From an uncultured Collinsella sp. (GTDB lineage Bacteria; Actinomycetota; Coriobacteriia; Coriobacteriales; Coriobacteriaceae): 55,681 bases of DNA. Below the pieces are notes generated by a model that had not been told where the DNA came from, ran no database searches, and saw only the letters and a program-made list of their open reading frames with translations. The stretch is taken from contig UQKV01000011.1 of NCBI GenBank assembly GCA_900541665.1, positions 1 through 55,681 of the forward strand. Direction: 5' to 3'. This document shows, one piece after another, positions 48,437-55,681 of the stretch (positions within the stretch are counted from its first letter, which is position 1; each line of letters opens with the position of its first letter). The position numbers were made by a program, and so were the translations under genes.

Positions 48437-49267
48437 ATGGCTGTAAAGCACCTTAAGCCGACCTCCGCTGGTAGGCGTTGGCAGACGATCTCCGATTTCT
48501 CCGAGATCACCTGCACCAAGCCCGAGAAGTCTCTTCTCGAGCCCCTGCCCAAGAAGGCCGGTCGTAACAACAACGGCCGCATCACCACCCGCCACCAGGG
48601 CGGCGGCGTGAAGCGTCGTTACCGCGTGATCGACTTCAAGCGCAACAAGGACGGCGTGCCCGCCAAGGTTGCCACGATCGAGTACGATCCGAACCGTTCC
48701 GCTCGCATCGCTCTGCTGCACTACGCTGACGGTGAGAAGCGCTACATCCTGGCCCCCAAGGGCCTCGAGGTCGGTCAGACCATCATGTCCGGTTCTGACG
48801 CCGACATCAAGCCGGGCAACGCTCTGCCCCTCGCCGACATCCCCGTCGGTACGCTCATCCACGCCGTCGAGTTCCAGCCGGGCAAGGGCGCCGCTATTGC
48901 CCGTTCCGCCGGTAACTCCTGCCAGCTGATGGGTAAGGAGGGCAAGTACGCCATCGTCCGTATGCCTTCCTCCGAGATGCGCCGCATCCTCGTTACCTGC
49001 CGCGCCACCGTCGGTGAGGTCGGCAACGCCGATCACTCCAACATCGTCATCGGCAAGGCCGGCCGTAAGCGTCACATGAACGTGCGCCCGACCGTCCGCG
49101 GTACCGTCATGAACCCTGTCGACCACCCGCACGGCGGTGGCGAGGGCAAGAACCACACCTCTGGTCGTCCCTCTGTTACCCCCTGGGGTAAGCCGACGAA
49201 GGGCCTTCGTACGCGCAAGAAGAAGAAGGTCTCGAACCAGCACATCATTCGTCGCCGTAAGAAGTAA
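48437..49267 (+). CDS. rplB: 50S ribosomal protein L2
   Basis: Highly conserved protein required for peptidyl-transferase activity and subunit association; 276 residues. It contains RHQGGGVKRRYR and the functionally key VMNPVDHPHGGGEGKN near the C terminus. The ATG at 48437 follows GAAAGGGA. Confidence 0.97.
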   Translation: MAVKHLKPTSAGRRWQTISDFSEITCTKPEKSLLEPLPKKAGRNNNGRITTRHQGGGVKRRYRVIDFKRNKDGVPAKVATIEYDPNRSARIALLHYADGEKRYILAPKGLEVGQTIMSGSDADIKPGNALPLADIPVGTLIHAVEFQPGKGAAIARSAGNSCQLMGKEGKYAIVRMPSSEMRRILVTCRATVGEVGNADHSNIVIGKAGRKRHMNVRPTVRGTVMNPVDHPHGGGEGKNHTSGRPSVTPWGKPTKGLRTRKKKKVSNQHIIRRRKK

Positions 49268-49299
49268 TTTCGGATACCGAGTTTTAGGAGAAAGCACTT

Positions 49300-49560
49300 A
49301 TGAGCAGAAGTCTCAAAAAGGGCCCGTTCGTGGAGACTCGCCTTCTCTCGCGTATCACCGCGATGAACGAGGCTGGCAAGAAGGACGTCGTGAAGACCTG
49401 GTCCCGCGCGTCCACCATCTTCCCCGAGATGGTTGGTCACACCATCGCCGTCCACGACGGCCGCAAGCATGTGCCCGTGTATGTTACCGAGTCCATGGTT
49501 GGTCACAAGCTCGGCGAGTTCGCGCCGACTCGTACGTTCCGTGGCCACAAGGCCAAATAG
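49300..49560 (+). CDS. rpsS: 30S ribosomal protein S19
   Basis: 30S head protein, 86 residues, starting MSRSLKKGPFVETRLLSRI and ending with the basic GEFAPTRTFRGHKAK. ATG follows TTAGGAG. Fourteen bases separate it from rplV. Confidence 0.97.
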   Translation: MSRSLKKGPFVETRLLSRITAMNEAGKKDVVKTWSRASTIFPEMVGHTIAVHDGRKHVPVYVTESMVGHKLGEFAPTRTFRGHKAK

Positions 49561-49574
49561 GGGGTTAACCGTAA

Positions 49575-49946
49575 ATGGCAACTAAGTCTATTGAAACTGA
49601 GGCCACCGAGGTTCGCGCCGTCGCTAAGTACGTGCGTGTTTCCCCCAGCAAGGCCCGCCTGGTGGTCGATCTGATCCGCCGCAAGCCTGTCGCTCAGGCC
49701 TTCGACATCCTCCACTTCTGCGACCGCGCCGTCGCCGTGGATGTCGAGAAGGTTCTCCGTTCCGCCGTTGCGAACGCCGAGAACAACAACGGTCTGCGTG
49801 CCGACAATCTGGTTGTCGCCGCTGCCTATGTTGACGAGGGTCCGACGCTTAAGCGCATCCGTCCCCGCGCCAAGGGTTCCGCTTCTCGCATTCTGAAGCG
49901 TACTTCCCACATCACCGTCGTCGTTGCTCCTCGAAAGGAGGCGTAA
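49575..49946 (+). CDS. rplV: 50S ribosomal protein L22
   Basis: Contacts all 23S rRNA domains and reaches into the exit tunnel; 123 residues. AKYVRVSPSKARLVVDLIR and the hairpin IRPRAKGSASRILKRTSHITVVV (split over 95-118) are typical. It has a short N-terminal extension (ATKSIETEATEVRAV). Its end carries GAAAGGAGG, the rpsC ribosome-binding site. Confidence 0.97.
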   Translation: MATKSIETEATEVRAVAKYVRVSPSKARLVVDLIRRKPVAQAFDILHFCDRAVAVDVEKVLRSAVANAENNNGLRADNLVVAAAYVDEGPTLKRIRPRAKGSASRILKRTSHITVVVAPRKEA

Positions 49947-49952
49947 AGCTGT

Positions 49953-50662
49953 ATGGGTCAGAAAGTCTACCCCACCGGCTTCCGTCTTGGCATCACCGAG
50001 AACTGGCGCTCCCGCTGGTTCGCAGAGAAGGATTACGCTAAGACCCTCGGTAACGATCTCGAGATCCGCAAGTACCTCGAGAAGCGTCTTTCCCGCGCAG
50101 CTGTCTCCCGCGTCGAGATCGAGCGCGCTGGCGACAAGGTGAAGGTCATTATCCTCACCGCTCGCCCCGGCGTTGTCATCGGTAAGAAGGGTGCCGAGAT
50201 CGATACCCTCCGCACCGAGCTCGAGAAGGTCGCTGGCGTCTCCAAGGGCCAGCTCTCCGTCGACGTTGTCGAGATCAAGCGCCCCGAGCTCGACGCCAAC
50301 CTCGTTGCTCAGTCTATCGCCGAGCAGCTCGAGGGCCGCGTTGCCTTCCGTCGCGCTATGCGCAAGGCTGTCCAGTCCGCCCGCAAGGCCGGCGCTAAGG
50401 GCATCCGTATCCAGTGCTCCGGTCGTCTCGGCGGTGCCGAGATGGGCCGTCGTGAGTGGTACCGCGAGGGTCGCGTGCCTCTGCACACCCTCCGTGCCAA
50501 GATCGACTACGGCACGGCTGTCGCCAGCACCACCATGGGCGCTTGCGGCGTGAAGGTCTGGATCTACCTGGGCGAGAAGCTCCCGGGCCAGCCTGTTCCC
50601 AACCCTGCACTCGAGGGCTCTTCCCGTCCTCGTCGTCGTAACTCCGAGAGGAGGGGTCAGTA

Positions 50663-50663
<1 letters not shown>
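49953..50663 (+). CDS. rpsC: 30S ribosomal protein S3
   Basis: mRNA-entry-channel protein with helicase activity; 236 residues. It starts MGQKVYPTGFRLGITENWRS. The KH domain has GVVIGKKGAEIDTLRTELEK at about 71-90, and GRLGGAEMGRREWYREGRVPLHTLRA is in the C-terminal domain (split over 152-178). Its TAG stop overlaps the GTG start of rplP by one base. Confidence 0.97.
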
Positions 50664-51165
<502 letters not shown>

Positions 51166-51166
<1 letters not shown>

Positions 51167-51381
51167 TGAAGCCCGCAGAGATTCGTGAGCTCTCGGACGC
51201 TCAGCTCGTTGAGAAGCTGAAGGAAATGCGCGCCGAGCTCTTTAACCTTCGTTTCCAGATGGCCACCAGCCAGCTGGACAACACCGCTCGCGTCAACACC
51301 GTGAAGAAGGACATCGCTCGCGTCCTCACGGAGCAGCGCGCCCGCGAGATCGCAGCGGAGAAGTCCGCTGTCGCCGAGTAG
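51166..51381 (+). CDS. rpmC: 50S ribosomal protein L29
   Basis: Small helical protein at the tunnel exit, 71 residues, with LKEMRAELFNLRFQMATSQLDNTARV split over 18-43. It starts inside the rplP stop (TAATG). Confidence 0.95.
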
Positions 51382-51397
51382 GACCTAAGGAGAGAAC

Positions 51398-51658
51398 ATG
51401 ACTGATTCGCGTAACTCGCGTAAGGTCCGTACGGGTGTCGTTACCTCCGTCTCCGGTGCCAAGACCATTGTTGTCACCATCACCGAGCGCAAGCGTCACC
51501 CCAAGTACGGCAAGATGATGACCAGCTCCAAGAAGCTGCACGCTCACGACGAGGAGTGCACGGCTGGCGTGGGCGATACCGTCCGCGTTATGGAGACCCG
51601 TCCTATGTCCAAGATGAAGCGTTGGCGCCTCATCGAGGTCGTCGAGCGCGCTAAATAA
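51398..51658 (+). CDS. rpsQ: 30S ribosomal protein S17
   Basis: 16S rRNA-binding OB-fold protein, 86 residues. RKVRTGVVTSVSGAKTIVV, ITERKRHPKYGK and RPMSKMKRWRLIEVVERA are typical. ATG follows AAGGAGAG. A 118-base structured gap separates it from rplN. Confidence 0.96.
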   Translation: MTDSRNSRKVRTGVVTSVSGAKTIVVTITERKRHPKYGKMMTSSKKLHAHDEECTAGVGDTVRVMETRPMSKMKRWRLIEVVERAK

Positions 51659-51660
51659 GC

Positions 51661-51752
51661 AGTCGCTCTTACGACTTGTACGTTTCCGAAGATGTGCGTA
51701 TGCCTGGCTTGCATACCACGGGCCGTATAAAGGCTGCGCACCTCTCTTCGGT
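51661..51752 (+). ncRNA. Structured leader between rpsQ and rplN
   Basis: AGTCG/CGACT forms a small hairpin at 51661-51676. A larger element follows: outer arms CCGAAGA (51686-51692) and TCTTCGG (51745-51751), then GTGCG (51694-51698) with CGCAC (51737-51741), then inner TATGC (51699-51703) with GCATA (51711-51715). It ends about 25 bases before the rplN ATG. It may be an S8/L14-type or other ribosomal-protein autoregulatory leader, but I do not recognise the fold. Confidence 0.55.
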
Positions 51753-51776
51753 TCTTAGTTCGGAGGAACATCTACC

Positions 51777-52145
51777 ATGATTCAGATGCAAACCATGCTG
51801 AACGTCGCCGACAACTCCGGCGCTCGCAAGATTCGCTGCATCAAGGTGCTTGGCGGTTCCAAGCGTCGTTATGCAGGCATCGGCGATGTGTTCATCGGTG
51901 CTGTCCAGGAGGCTACTCCTGGCGCCAACGTCAAGAAGAAGGACGTTGTCCGTTGCGTCGTCGTTCGCACCGTTAAGGAGATCCGCCGCAAGGATGGCTC
52001 CTACATTCGCTTTGATGAGAACGCCTGCGTTGTCATCAACAACGATGGTTCGCCCGTCGGCACCCGTATCTTCGGGCCCGTCGCTCGCGAGCTTCGTGAC
52101 AAGAAGTACATGAAGATCGTCTCGCTCGCTCCCGAGACCCTGTAG
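51777..52145 (+). CDS. rplN: 50S ribosomal protein L14
   Basis: Subunit-interface protein, 122 residues. It starts MIQMQTMLNVADNSGARKIRCIKVLGGSKRRYA (split over 1-33) and ends RELRDKKYMKIVSLAPETL. ATG follows CGGAGGAA. Confidence 0.97.
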   Translation: MIQMQTMLNVADNSGARKIRCIKVLGGSKRRYAGIGDVFIGAVQEATPGANVKKKDVVRCVVVRTVKEIRRKDGSYIRFDENACVVINNDGSPVGTRIFGPVARELRDKKYMKIVSLAPETL

Positions 52146-52158
52146 TTAGGGGAGATAT

Positions 52159-52464
52159 ATGTATATCAAGAAGGGCGATAAGGTCCAGGTTCTCTCTGGT
52201 AAGGATCGCGGCAAGCAGGGCGTTATCCTGCGTGCTCTCCCCGCCGAGAACAAGGTCGTTGTCGAGGGCGTTTCGGTCGTCAAGAAGGCCGTCAAGCCCA
52301 ACGCTGCCAACCAGCAGGGCGGCATCGTTTCGCAGGAGGCTCCCATCGACGCCTCCAACGTCAATCTCGTCTGCCCCGAGTGCGGTAAGGTTACCCGCGT
52401 CGGTCACGAGAAGGACGGCAAGAACAAGCTGCGCGTCTGCAAGAAGTGCGGCCACAAGTTCTAA
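52159..52464 (+). CDS. rplX: 50S ribosomal protein L24
   Basis: Assembly initiator protein, 101 residues, KOW domain with KKGDKVQVLSGKDRGKQGVI. It also has CPECGKVTRVGHEKDGKNKLRVCKKCG, a CxxC...CxxC pair that could bind zinc. It is the last gene of the cluster: a terminator follows where rplE and the rest of the spc operon would be expected. Confidence 0.95.
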   Translation: MYIKKGDKVQVLSGKDRGKQGVILRALPAENKVVVEGVSVVKKAVKPNAANQQGGIVSQEAPIDASNVNLVCPECGKVTRVGHEKDGKNKLRVCKKCGHKF

Positions 52465-52490
52465 GCTGCCCGCAACATCAAGTTGCTAGC

Positions 52491-52526
52491 AAAGGCCCGG
52501 ATGCCACGGCACCCGGGCCTTTTTCT
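52491..52526 (+). terminator. Rho-independent terminator ending the ribosomal-protein cluster
   Basis: AAAGGCCCGG.TGCC and GGCA.CCGGGCCTTT form a long stem followed by TTTCT. Confidence 0.95.
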
Positions 52527-52532
52527 ATCCCT

Positions 52533-52662
52533 ACTCATTGGGGACAGGCTTAAATGAGTGCCTACTCATTGGGGACAGACTTAAATGAGTGGAAGTCGCT
52601 TGGCATTCATTGGGGACATTCATTGGGGACAGACTTAAATGACCAGTCGTTGGGGACAGTCT
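52533..52662. repeat. Short hairpin repeats around ATTGGGGACAG
   Basis: Two full units (52533-52559 and 52564-52590, period 31) read ACTCATTGGGGACAG(G/A)CTTAAATGAGT, whose ends ACTCATT/AATGAGT are complementary. Partial units follow near 52606, 52621 and 52648. They occupy the start of the 504-base gap 52465-52968. Confidence 0.8.
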
Positions 52663-52789
52663 CTATGTGCCGGCAGTTTGGGACGGTCCTTTGATGTCTG
52701 ATGCCCCCAGAGGGGTGGAGTAATACGGCCTACTCTGTCTTTTATGGCTATGGTGTTCCGCCCCTTTATGTTTCATAAGGATCGTTATA

Positions 52790-52910
52790 TGCGCATTTAC
52801 GCGCATGTCATTGCGTGATAATGCGTGTACACGCGCATACATGTGCAAATAATGGCTAAATGATGACCGTTAAGCAAATAAACACGCAAATACGAGCAAA
52901 TGCACGCGCG
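52790..52910. promoter_or_regulatory. Cluster of GCGCAT and GCAAAT motifs upstream of the Gfo/Idh-DeoR operon
   Basis: GCGCAT recurs several times between 52790 and 52840, together with the perfect palindrome GCGTGTACACGC (52823-52834). GCAAAT occurs at 52845, 52874, 52886 and 52896. The spacing is near 10-12 bases for the last three. A DeoR-type repressor encoded downstream could bind here. Confidence 0.4.
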
Positions 52911-52968
52911 TTTGTGCGAATATAGAGACAGCAGAAATGTTAGACGCTCCATGATTCAGGAGGCACAA

Positions 52969-54048
52969 ATGGCAGATTCCAAGCAGGCTCCACTCGACTC
53001 CGCGGCAGCCGCAAAAGCAGCGTTCGCTTCGGTCCAGGATAAGCCATTCCCCGATGATATCTTTACGGCTCCCGAGCTTCGTTGGGCTGTGATCGGGTGC
53101 GGCGTTATCGCCAACCAGATGGCCCAGTCTCTCGCTCTTGCCGGTCGCAAGCTTGCGGGCGTCGCCAACCGCACGCTGTCCAAGGCTCAAGCTTTTGCTG
53201 AGCAGTATGGCATCGAGAAGGTCTATGAATCGGTCGAGGACCTCTATGCCGATCCGAACATCGACGCGATCTATATCACCACCCCGCATAACACGCATAT
53301 CACCTACCTGCGCGCCGCTCTGTCAGCTGGCAAGCACGTGCTTTGCGAGAAGGCCATTACCCTCAACTCCGCCGAGCTCGACGAGGCGCGTGCTATTGCC
53401 GATGAGCACAACGTGGTCCTCATGGACGCCACTACGGTGCTTCACATGCCCTTGTATCAGGAGCTGCGCCGCCGCATGGATGCCGGCGAGTTTGGCCGCA
53501 TGAACCTTGCTCAGCTCAACTTTGGCAGCTATAAGGAGTACGGCGACCTGACCAACCGCTTCTACAATCGCAACCTTGCTGGCGGTGCCATGCTCGATAT
53601 TGGCGTGTATGCCCTGTCCGTCATGCGTCTCTTTATGGCAAGCCAGCCCGCTGAGGTTGTCTCGCTGGGCAACACCTGTGAGACCGGTGTTGACGTTGCG
53701 GGCGGCATCGTCTGCCGTAATGCCGAACAGCAGCTGGGCGTGGTGAGCCTCACGCTCCACTCCAAGCAGCCCAAGCGTTCGGTCATTAGCTTCGACAAGT
53801 GCTATATCGAGGTCAACGAATATCCGCGTGCCGATCGCGCGACCATCGTGTGGACTGCAGACGGCCACCGCGAGGAGGTCCACGCCGGCACCGAGGCTTA
53901 CGCCCTGTGCTATGAGATGGCCGATCTTGAGAAGGCCGTTGCCGGCGACGACTCCAAGCGCGAGCTGCTAGATTATGCTTCTGATGTTATGGAGCTTATG
54001 ACCAAGCTCCGCGCCGACTGGGGAGTTGTGTACCCCGAGGAGGAGTAA
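52969..54048 (+). CDS. Gfo/Idh/MocA-family NAD(P)-dependent oxidoreductase
   Basis: Probable sugar or dihydrodiol dehydrogenase of 359 residues. The Rossmann motif is AVIGCGVIANQMAQSLA (about 40-56), the conserved CEKAIT stands where the family has EKP with the catalytic Lys, and LAGGAMLDIGVYALS is the C-terminal signature; the sequence looks closest to dimeric dihydrodiol dehydrogenase/YteT-like proteins. An N-terminal extension of about 35 residues precedes the domain. The ATG at 52969 follows CAGGAGGC. It is followed after three bases by a DeoR regulator, so both likely act on the same carbohydrate. Confidence 0.88.
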   Translation: MADSKQAPLDSAAAAKAAFASVQDKPFPDDIFTAPELRWAVIGCGVIANQMAQSLALAGRKLAGVANRTLSKAQAFAEQYGIEKVYESVEDLYADPNIDAIYITTPHNTHITYLRAALSAGKHVLCEKAITLNSAELDEARAIADEHNVVLMDATTVLHMPLYQELRRRMDAGEFGRMNLAQLNFGSYKEYGDLTNRFYNRNLAGGAMLDIGVYALSVMRLFMASQPAEVVSLGNTCETGVDVAGGIVCRNAEQQLGVVSLTLHSKQPKRSVISFDKCYIEVNEYPRADRATIVWTADGHREEVHAGTEAYALCYEMADLEKAVAGDDSKRELLDYASDVMELMTKLRADWGVVYPEEE

Positions 54049-54051
54049 GCG

Positions 54052-54798
54052 ATGCTTGCGGAAGATAGGCTCAACGCGATCGTGTCGATGGTGCAGCAGG
54101 CCGGCTCGGTTACCGTGCCGGAGCTTGCCGAAGCCCTGGGCGTGACGGCGTCTACCATTCGGCGCGACCTGCAGACGCTCGACCGAGCGCATCGCATCGC
54201 CAAGGTCCACGGTGGAGCGACGAGTCTTGAGCGCGCGCACGTGACACGCGACCTAACGCTTAATGAGCGCAGCGACCTCCATAACGACGACAAGGAGCGT
54301 ATCTGCGCCCGTGCGGCGGCACTTGTGGAGCCCGAGAGCTTTGTATACATCGACTCGGGTTCGACGACGCTCAGGCTCATCGAGCATCTTCCACACCTTG
54401 AAGATGTCACCTATGTGACCGATTCCGTGCTCCATGCTCAACGCCTTGCTTTGCGCGGCATGCGTACCGTGGTGCTGGGCGGCGAGCTCAAACCCGAGAC
54501 CGAGGCGCTCGTTGGCCCCGATGCCTTGGCAACCTTAGACCGCTACAACTTCAACTGTGGCTTTTGGGGCTCTAACGGCATTGCCGCCGAGCAGGGCTTC
54601 ACGGCGCCCGATATCGAGGAGGCGCAAGTAAAGCGTATCTCGATGCGCCATACGGCCAAGCGCTTCGTAATCTCGGACGCCAGTAAATTTGGCATGGTGG
54701 CGCCCGTCAAGTTCGCGGACTTCCGTGACGCAACGATTATTACCGCAGGCGATGTCCCCGCCAAGTACCGGGCAATGGACAACGTCATCACGGTCTAA
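54052..54798 (+). CDS. DeoR/GlpR-family transcriptional regulator
   Basis: Sugar-phosphate-responsive repressor of 248 residues. The N-terminal winged helix has VTVPELAEALGVTASTIRRDLQTLD (split over 17-41), and the C-terminal sensor domain has VYIDSGSTTLRLIEHL and FWGSNGIAAEQGFTAPD, both typical of DeoR proteins. It starts three bases after the oxidoreductase stop and probably controls that operon through the motif cluster upstream of 52910. Confidence 0.92.
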   Translation: MLAEDRLNAIVSMVQQAGSVTVPELAEALGVTASTIRRDLQTLDRAHRIAKVHGGATSLERAHVTRDLTLNERSDLHNDDKERICARAAALVEPESFVYIDSGSTTLRLIEHLPHLEDVTYVTDSVLHAQRLALRGMRTVVLGGELKPETEALVGPDALATLDRYNFNCGFWGSNGIAAEQGFTAPDIEEAQVKRISMRHTAKRFVISDASKFGMVAPVKFADFRDATIITAGDVPAKYRAMDNVITV

Positions 54799-54819
54799 CA
54801 GCAGGGGACGGGCTAAGGC

Positions 54820-54862
54820 CAAAACCACCGCGAAGGGGCAGGAACCTTTGTGGTGGTTTTGA
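54820..54862 (+). terminator. Terminator after the DeoR gene
   Basis: CAAAACCACC (54820-54829) pairs perfectly with GGTGGTTTTG (54852-54861). The T-rich right arm supports termination. Confidence 0.65.
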
Positions 54863-54916
54863 CGTTTGTCCAGATAAAACCTGCCAAAATAAACCTGTCC
54901 CTTTTCGGCAGGTTTT
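54861..54916. repeat. 53-bp dispersed repeat, copy 2, forming a hairpin
   Basis: Matches 29043-29095 at about 48 of 53 positions. Here AAAACCTGCC (54876-54885) and GGCAGGTTTT (54907-54916) pair perfectly over 10 bases. It lies between convergent genes, so it may terminate transcription in both directions. Confidence 0.75.
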
Positions 54917-55574
54917 AGGGCTCCCAGGGGCAGGGGGCTTCGATGTGGATGTGCTCGCCGGTTACGGGATGCGTGAAGGACACGCTGTGGGCATGGAGCA
55001 TGAGGCCGCAAGGACGCGGTGTGCCGTACAGGTCGTCGCCAACCAGGGGATGGCGCTCGCTTGCCAGGTGCACGCGGATCTGATGCTTACGGCCGGTGAG
55101 CAGCTCGACATCGATATACGAGCGCGTGGGCAGGCCTCGGCGGCTCTTAAGGCGCTTGAGCACCTTCACGCGCGTCTGAGACGGCTTGCCGCTGGCGCCA
55201 ACGCGCATCTTGCGGCTGTCGTGGCGGTCGCGGGCGATGGGCTTGTCGATGAGCTTTTCGTTCCAGTCGATTTTGCCCTCGGCGAGCGCCAGATAGTGCT
55301 TTTCGAATGCGTGGTCGATGACCATCTGGTCAAAGGCGGGTTGCGTCTGCTTGTCGAGCGAGAACAACACCACGCCGGTGGTGTTGCGGTCCAGGCGGTT
55401 GAGCGGCTGCATGTCAGTCGCGGCAAAGCCGTCACCCATCGCCAACAAAAGGTCGCTAGCGTAGTCGGTAAGTGTGCGCTCGCCGGTGCCGTCACCGTGG
55501 ACGATCATGCCAGCGGGCTTGTCGATGGCCATGAGCCAGGCGTCGCAATAGAGGACTTGAGGTTCTTCGTTCAC
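54915..55574 (-). CDS. RluA-family pseudouridine synthase
   Basis: Isomerises uridine in rRNA or tRNA; 219 residues, catalytic domain only, no S4 domain. The catalytic Asp62 lies in NRLDRNTTGVV, and GRKHQIRVHLASERHPLVGDDLYG is the C-terminal signature. The target site cannot be told. The GTG at 55574 follows GAAAGGC. It is convergent with the DeoR gene. Confidence 0.9.
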   Translation of the reverse strand: MNEEPQVLYCDAWLMAIDKPAGMIVHGDGTGERTLTDYASDLLLAMGDGFAATDMQPLNRLDRNTTGVVLFSLDKQTQPAFDQMVIDHAFEKHYLALAEGKIDWNEKLIDKPIARDRHDSRKMRVGASGKPSQTRVKVLKRLKSRRGLPTRSYIDVELLTGRKHQIRVHLASERHPLVGDDLYGTPRPCGLMLHAHSVSFTHPVTGEHIHIEAPCPWEP

Positions 55575-55589
55575 GTGTAAGCCTTTCGG

Positions 55590-55681
55590 TTAGCTAATTC
55601 CCACAAACATGCAGCCCGAGGTGGCGCCGCGCAGGCGGGCGGCGGGCTTGCGGCCGGCTTGAGCCGCCTCGACGGCGCGAC
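55590..55681 (-). CDS. Unidentified gene, C-terminal end only
   Basis: The reading frame ending ...ARLRGATSGCMFVGIS then TAA at 55592-55590 runs off the window and lies just upstream of the pseudouridine synthase on the same strand. About 30 residues are visible, too few to identify it. Confidence 0.5.
   Translation of the reverse strand, partial: RAVEAAQAGRKPAARLRGATSGCMFVGIS

Noticed and set aside
52373..52458. L24 zinc ribbon as sign of a fused or wrong gene
   Set aside because: CPEC...CKKC ends are common in bacterial L24; length and KOW domain fit the family.

Overview
The window looks like a chromosomal segment of a high-GC Gram-positive gut bacterium of the class Coriobacteriia, most probably Collinsella or a close relative. 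This is inferred from overall GC, Actinomycetota-style RpoB/RpoC and ribosomal proteins, the many PTS genes, GTG/TTG starts with strong AGGAGG sites, and the non-canonical split of the ribosomal clusters. No database search was possible.

Layout. 1-2640: asnS (partial, minus), a PTS EIIA-Glc protein (minus) and an alpha/beta hydrolase (plus). 2640-3110: repeat-rich gap. 3111-5471: a FeoA-FeoB fusion. 5786-9813: phospho-glycoside utilisation locus (PTS EIICB, divergent RpiR regulator, GH4 enzyme). 9904-16093: membrane protein, MFS exporter, GH13 enzyme, DNA glycosylase, an unknown protein and an aminotransferase. 16130-16600: a very large inverted repeat overlapping the L10 promoter, then an L10 leader. 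16599-27084: rplJ-rplL, galU, rpoB-rpoC. 27394-28939: ECF sigma factor with a putative anti-sigma factor. 29346-32758: rpsL-rpsG-fusA-rpsJ with no tuf. 32874-43000: birA divergent from a complete type II fatty-acid synthesis operon (fabH-acpP-fabK-fabD-fabG-fabF-accB-fabZ-accC-accDA), in the order known from Lactobacillales. 43041-46227: lone PTS EIIC, CDF metal exporter, histidine phosphatase. 46270-46410: a second large inverted repeat with the same core. 46676-52464: rplC-D-W-B-rpsS-rplV-rpsC-rplP-rpmC-rpsQ-rplN-rplX, ending at a terminator where rplE would be expected. 52969-54798: Gfo/Idh oxidoreductase and DeoR regulator. 54915-55681: RluA-type pseudouridine synthase and the 3' end of an unidentified gene.

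How it fits together. Most of the window is core information processing (RNA polymerase, ribosome, EF-G) plus membrane lipid synthesis, with sugar and metal modules around it. The most unusual observations are: (1) two large fold-back inverted repeats, one before rplJ and one before rplC, sharing a core around AGCACTTAATGTGCT, each preceded by a gene or gene end with shifted codon usage; (2) replacement and lengthening of the normally invariant fork-loop-2 segment of RpoB; (3) an alpha-CTD-like helix-hairpin-helix module near the C terminus of RpoC; (4) insertion of a Firmicutes-ordered FASII operon between rpsJ and rplC; and (5) several families of short structured repeats and candidate ribosomal-protein leaders.
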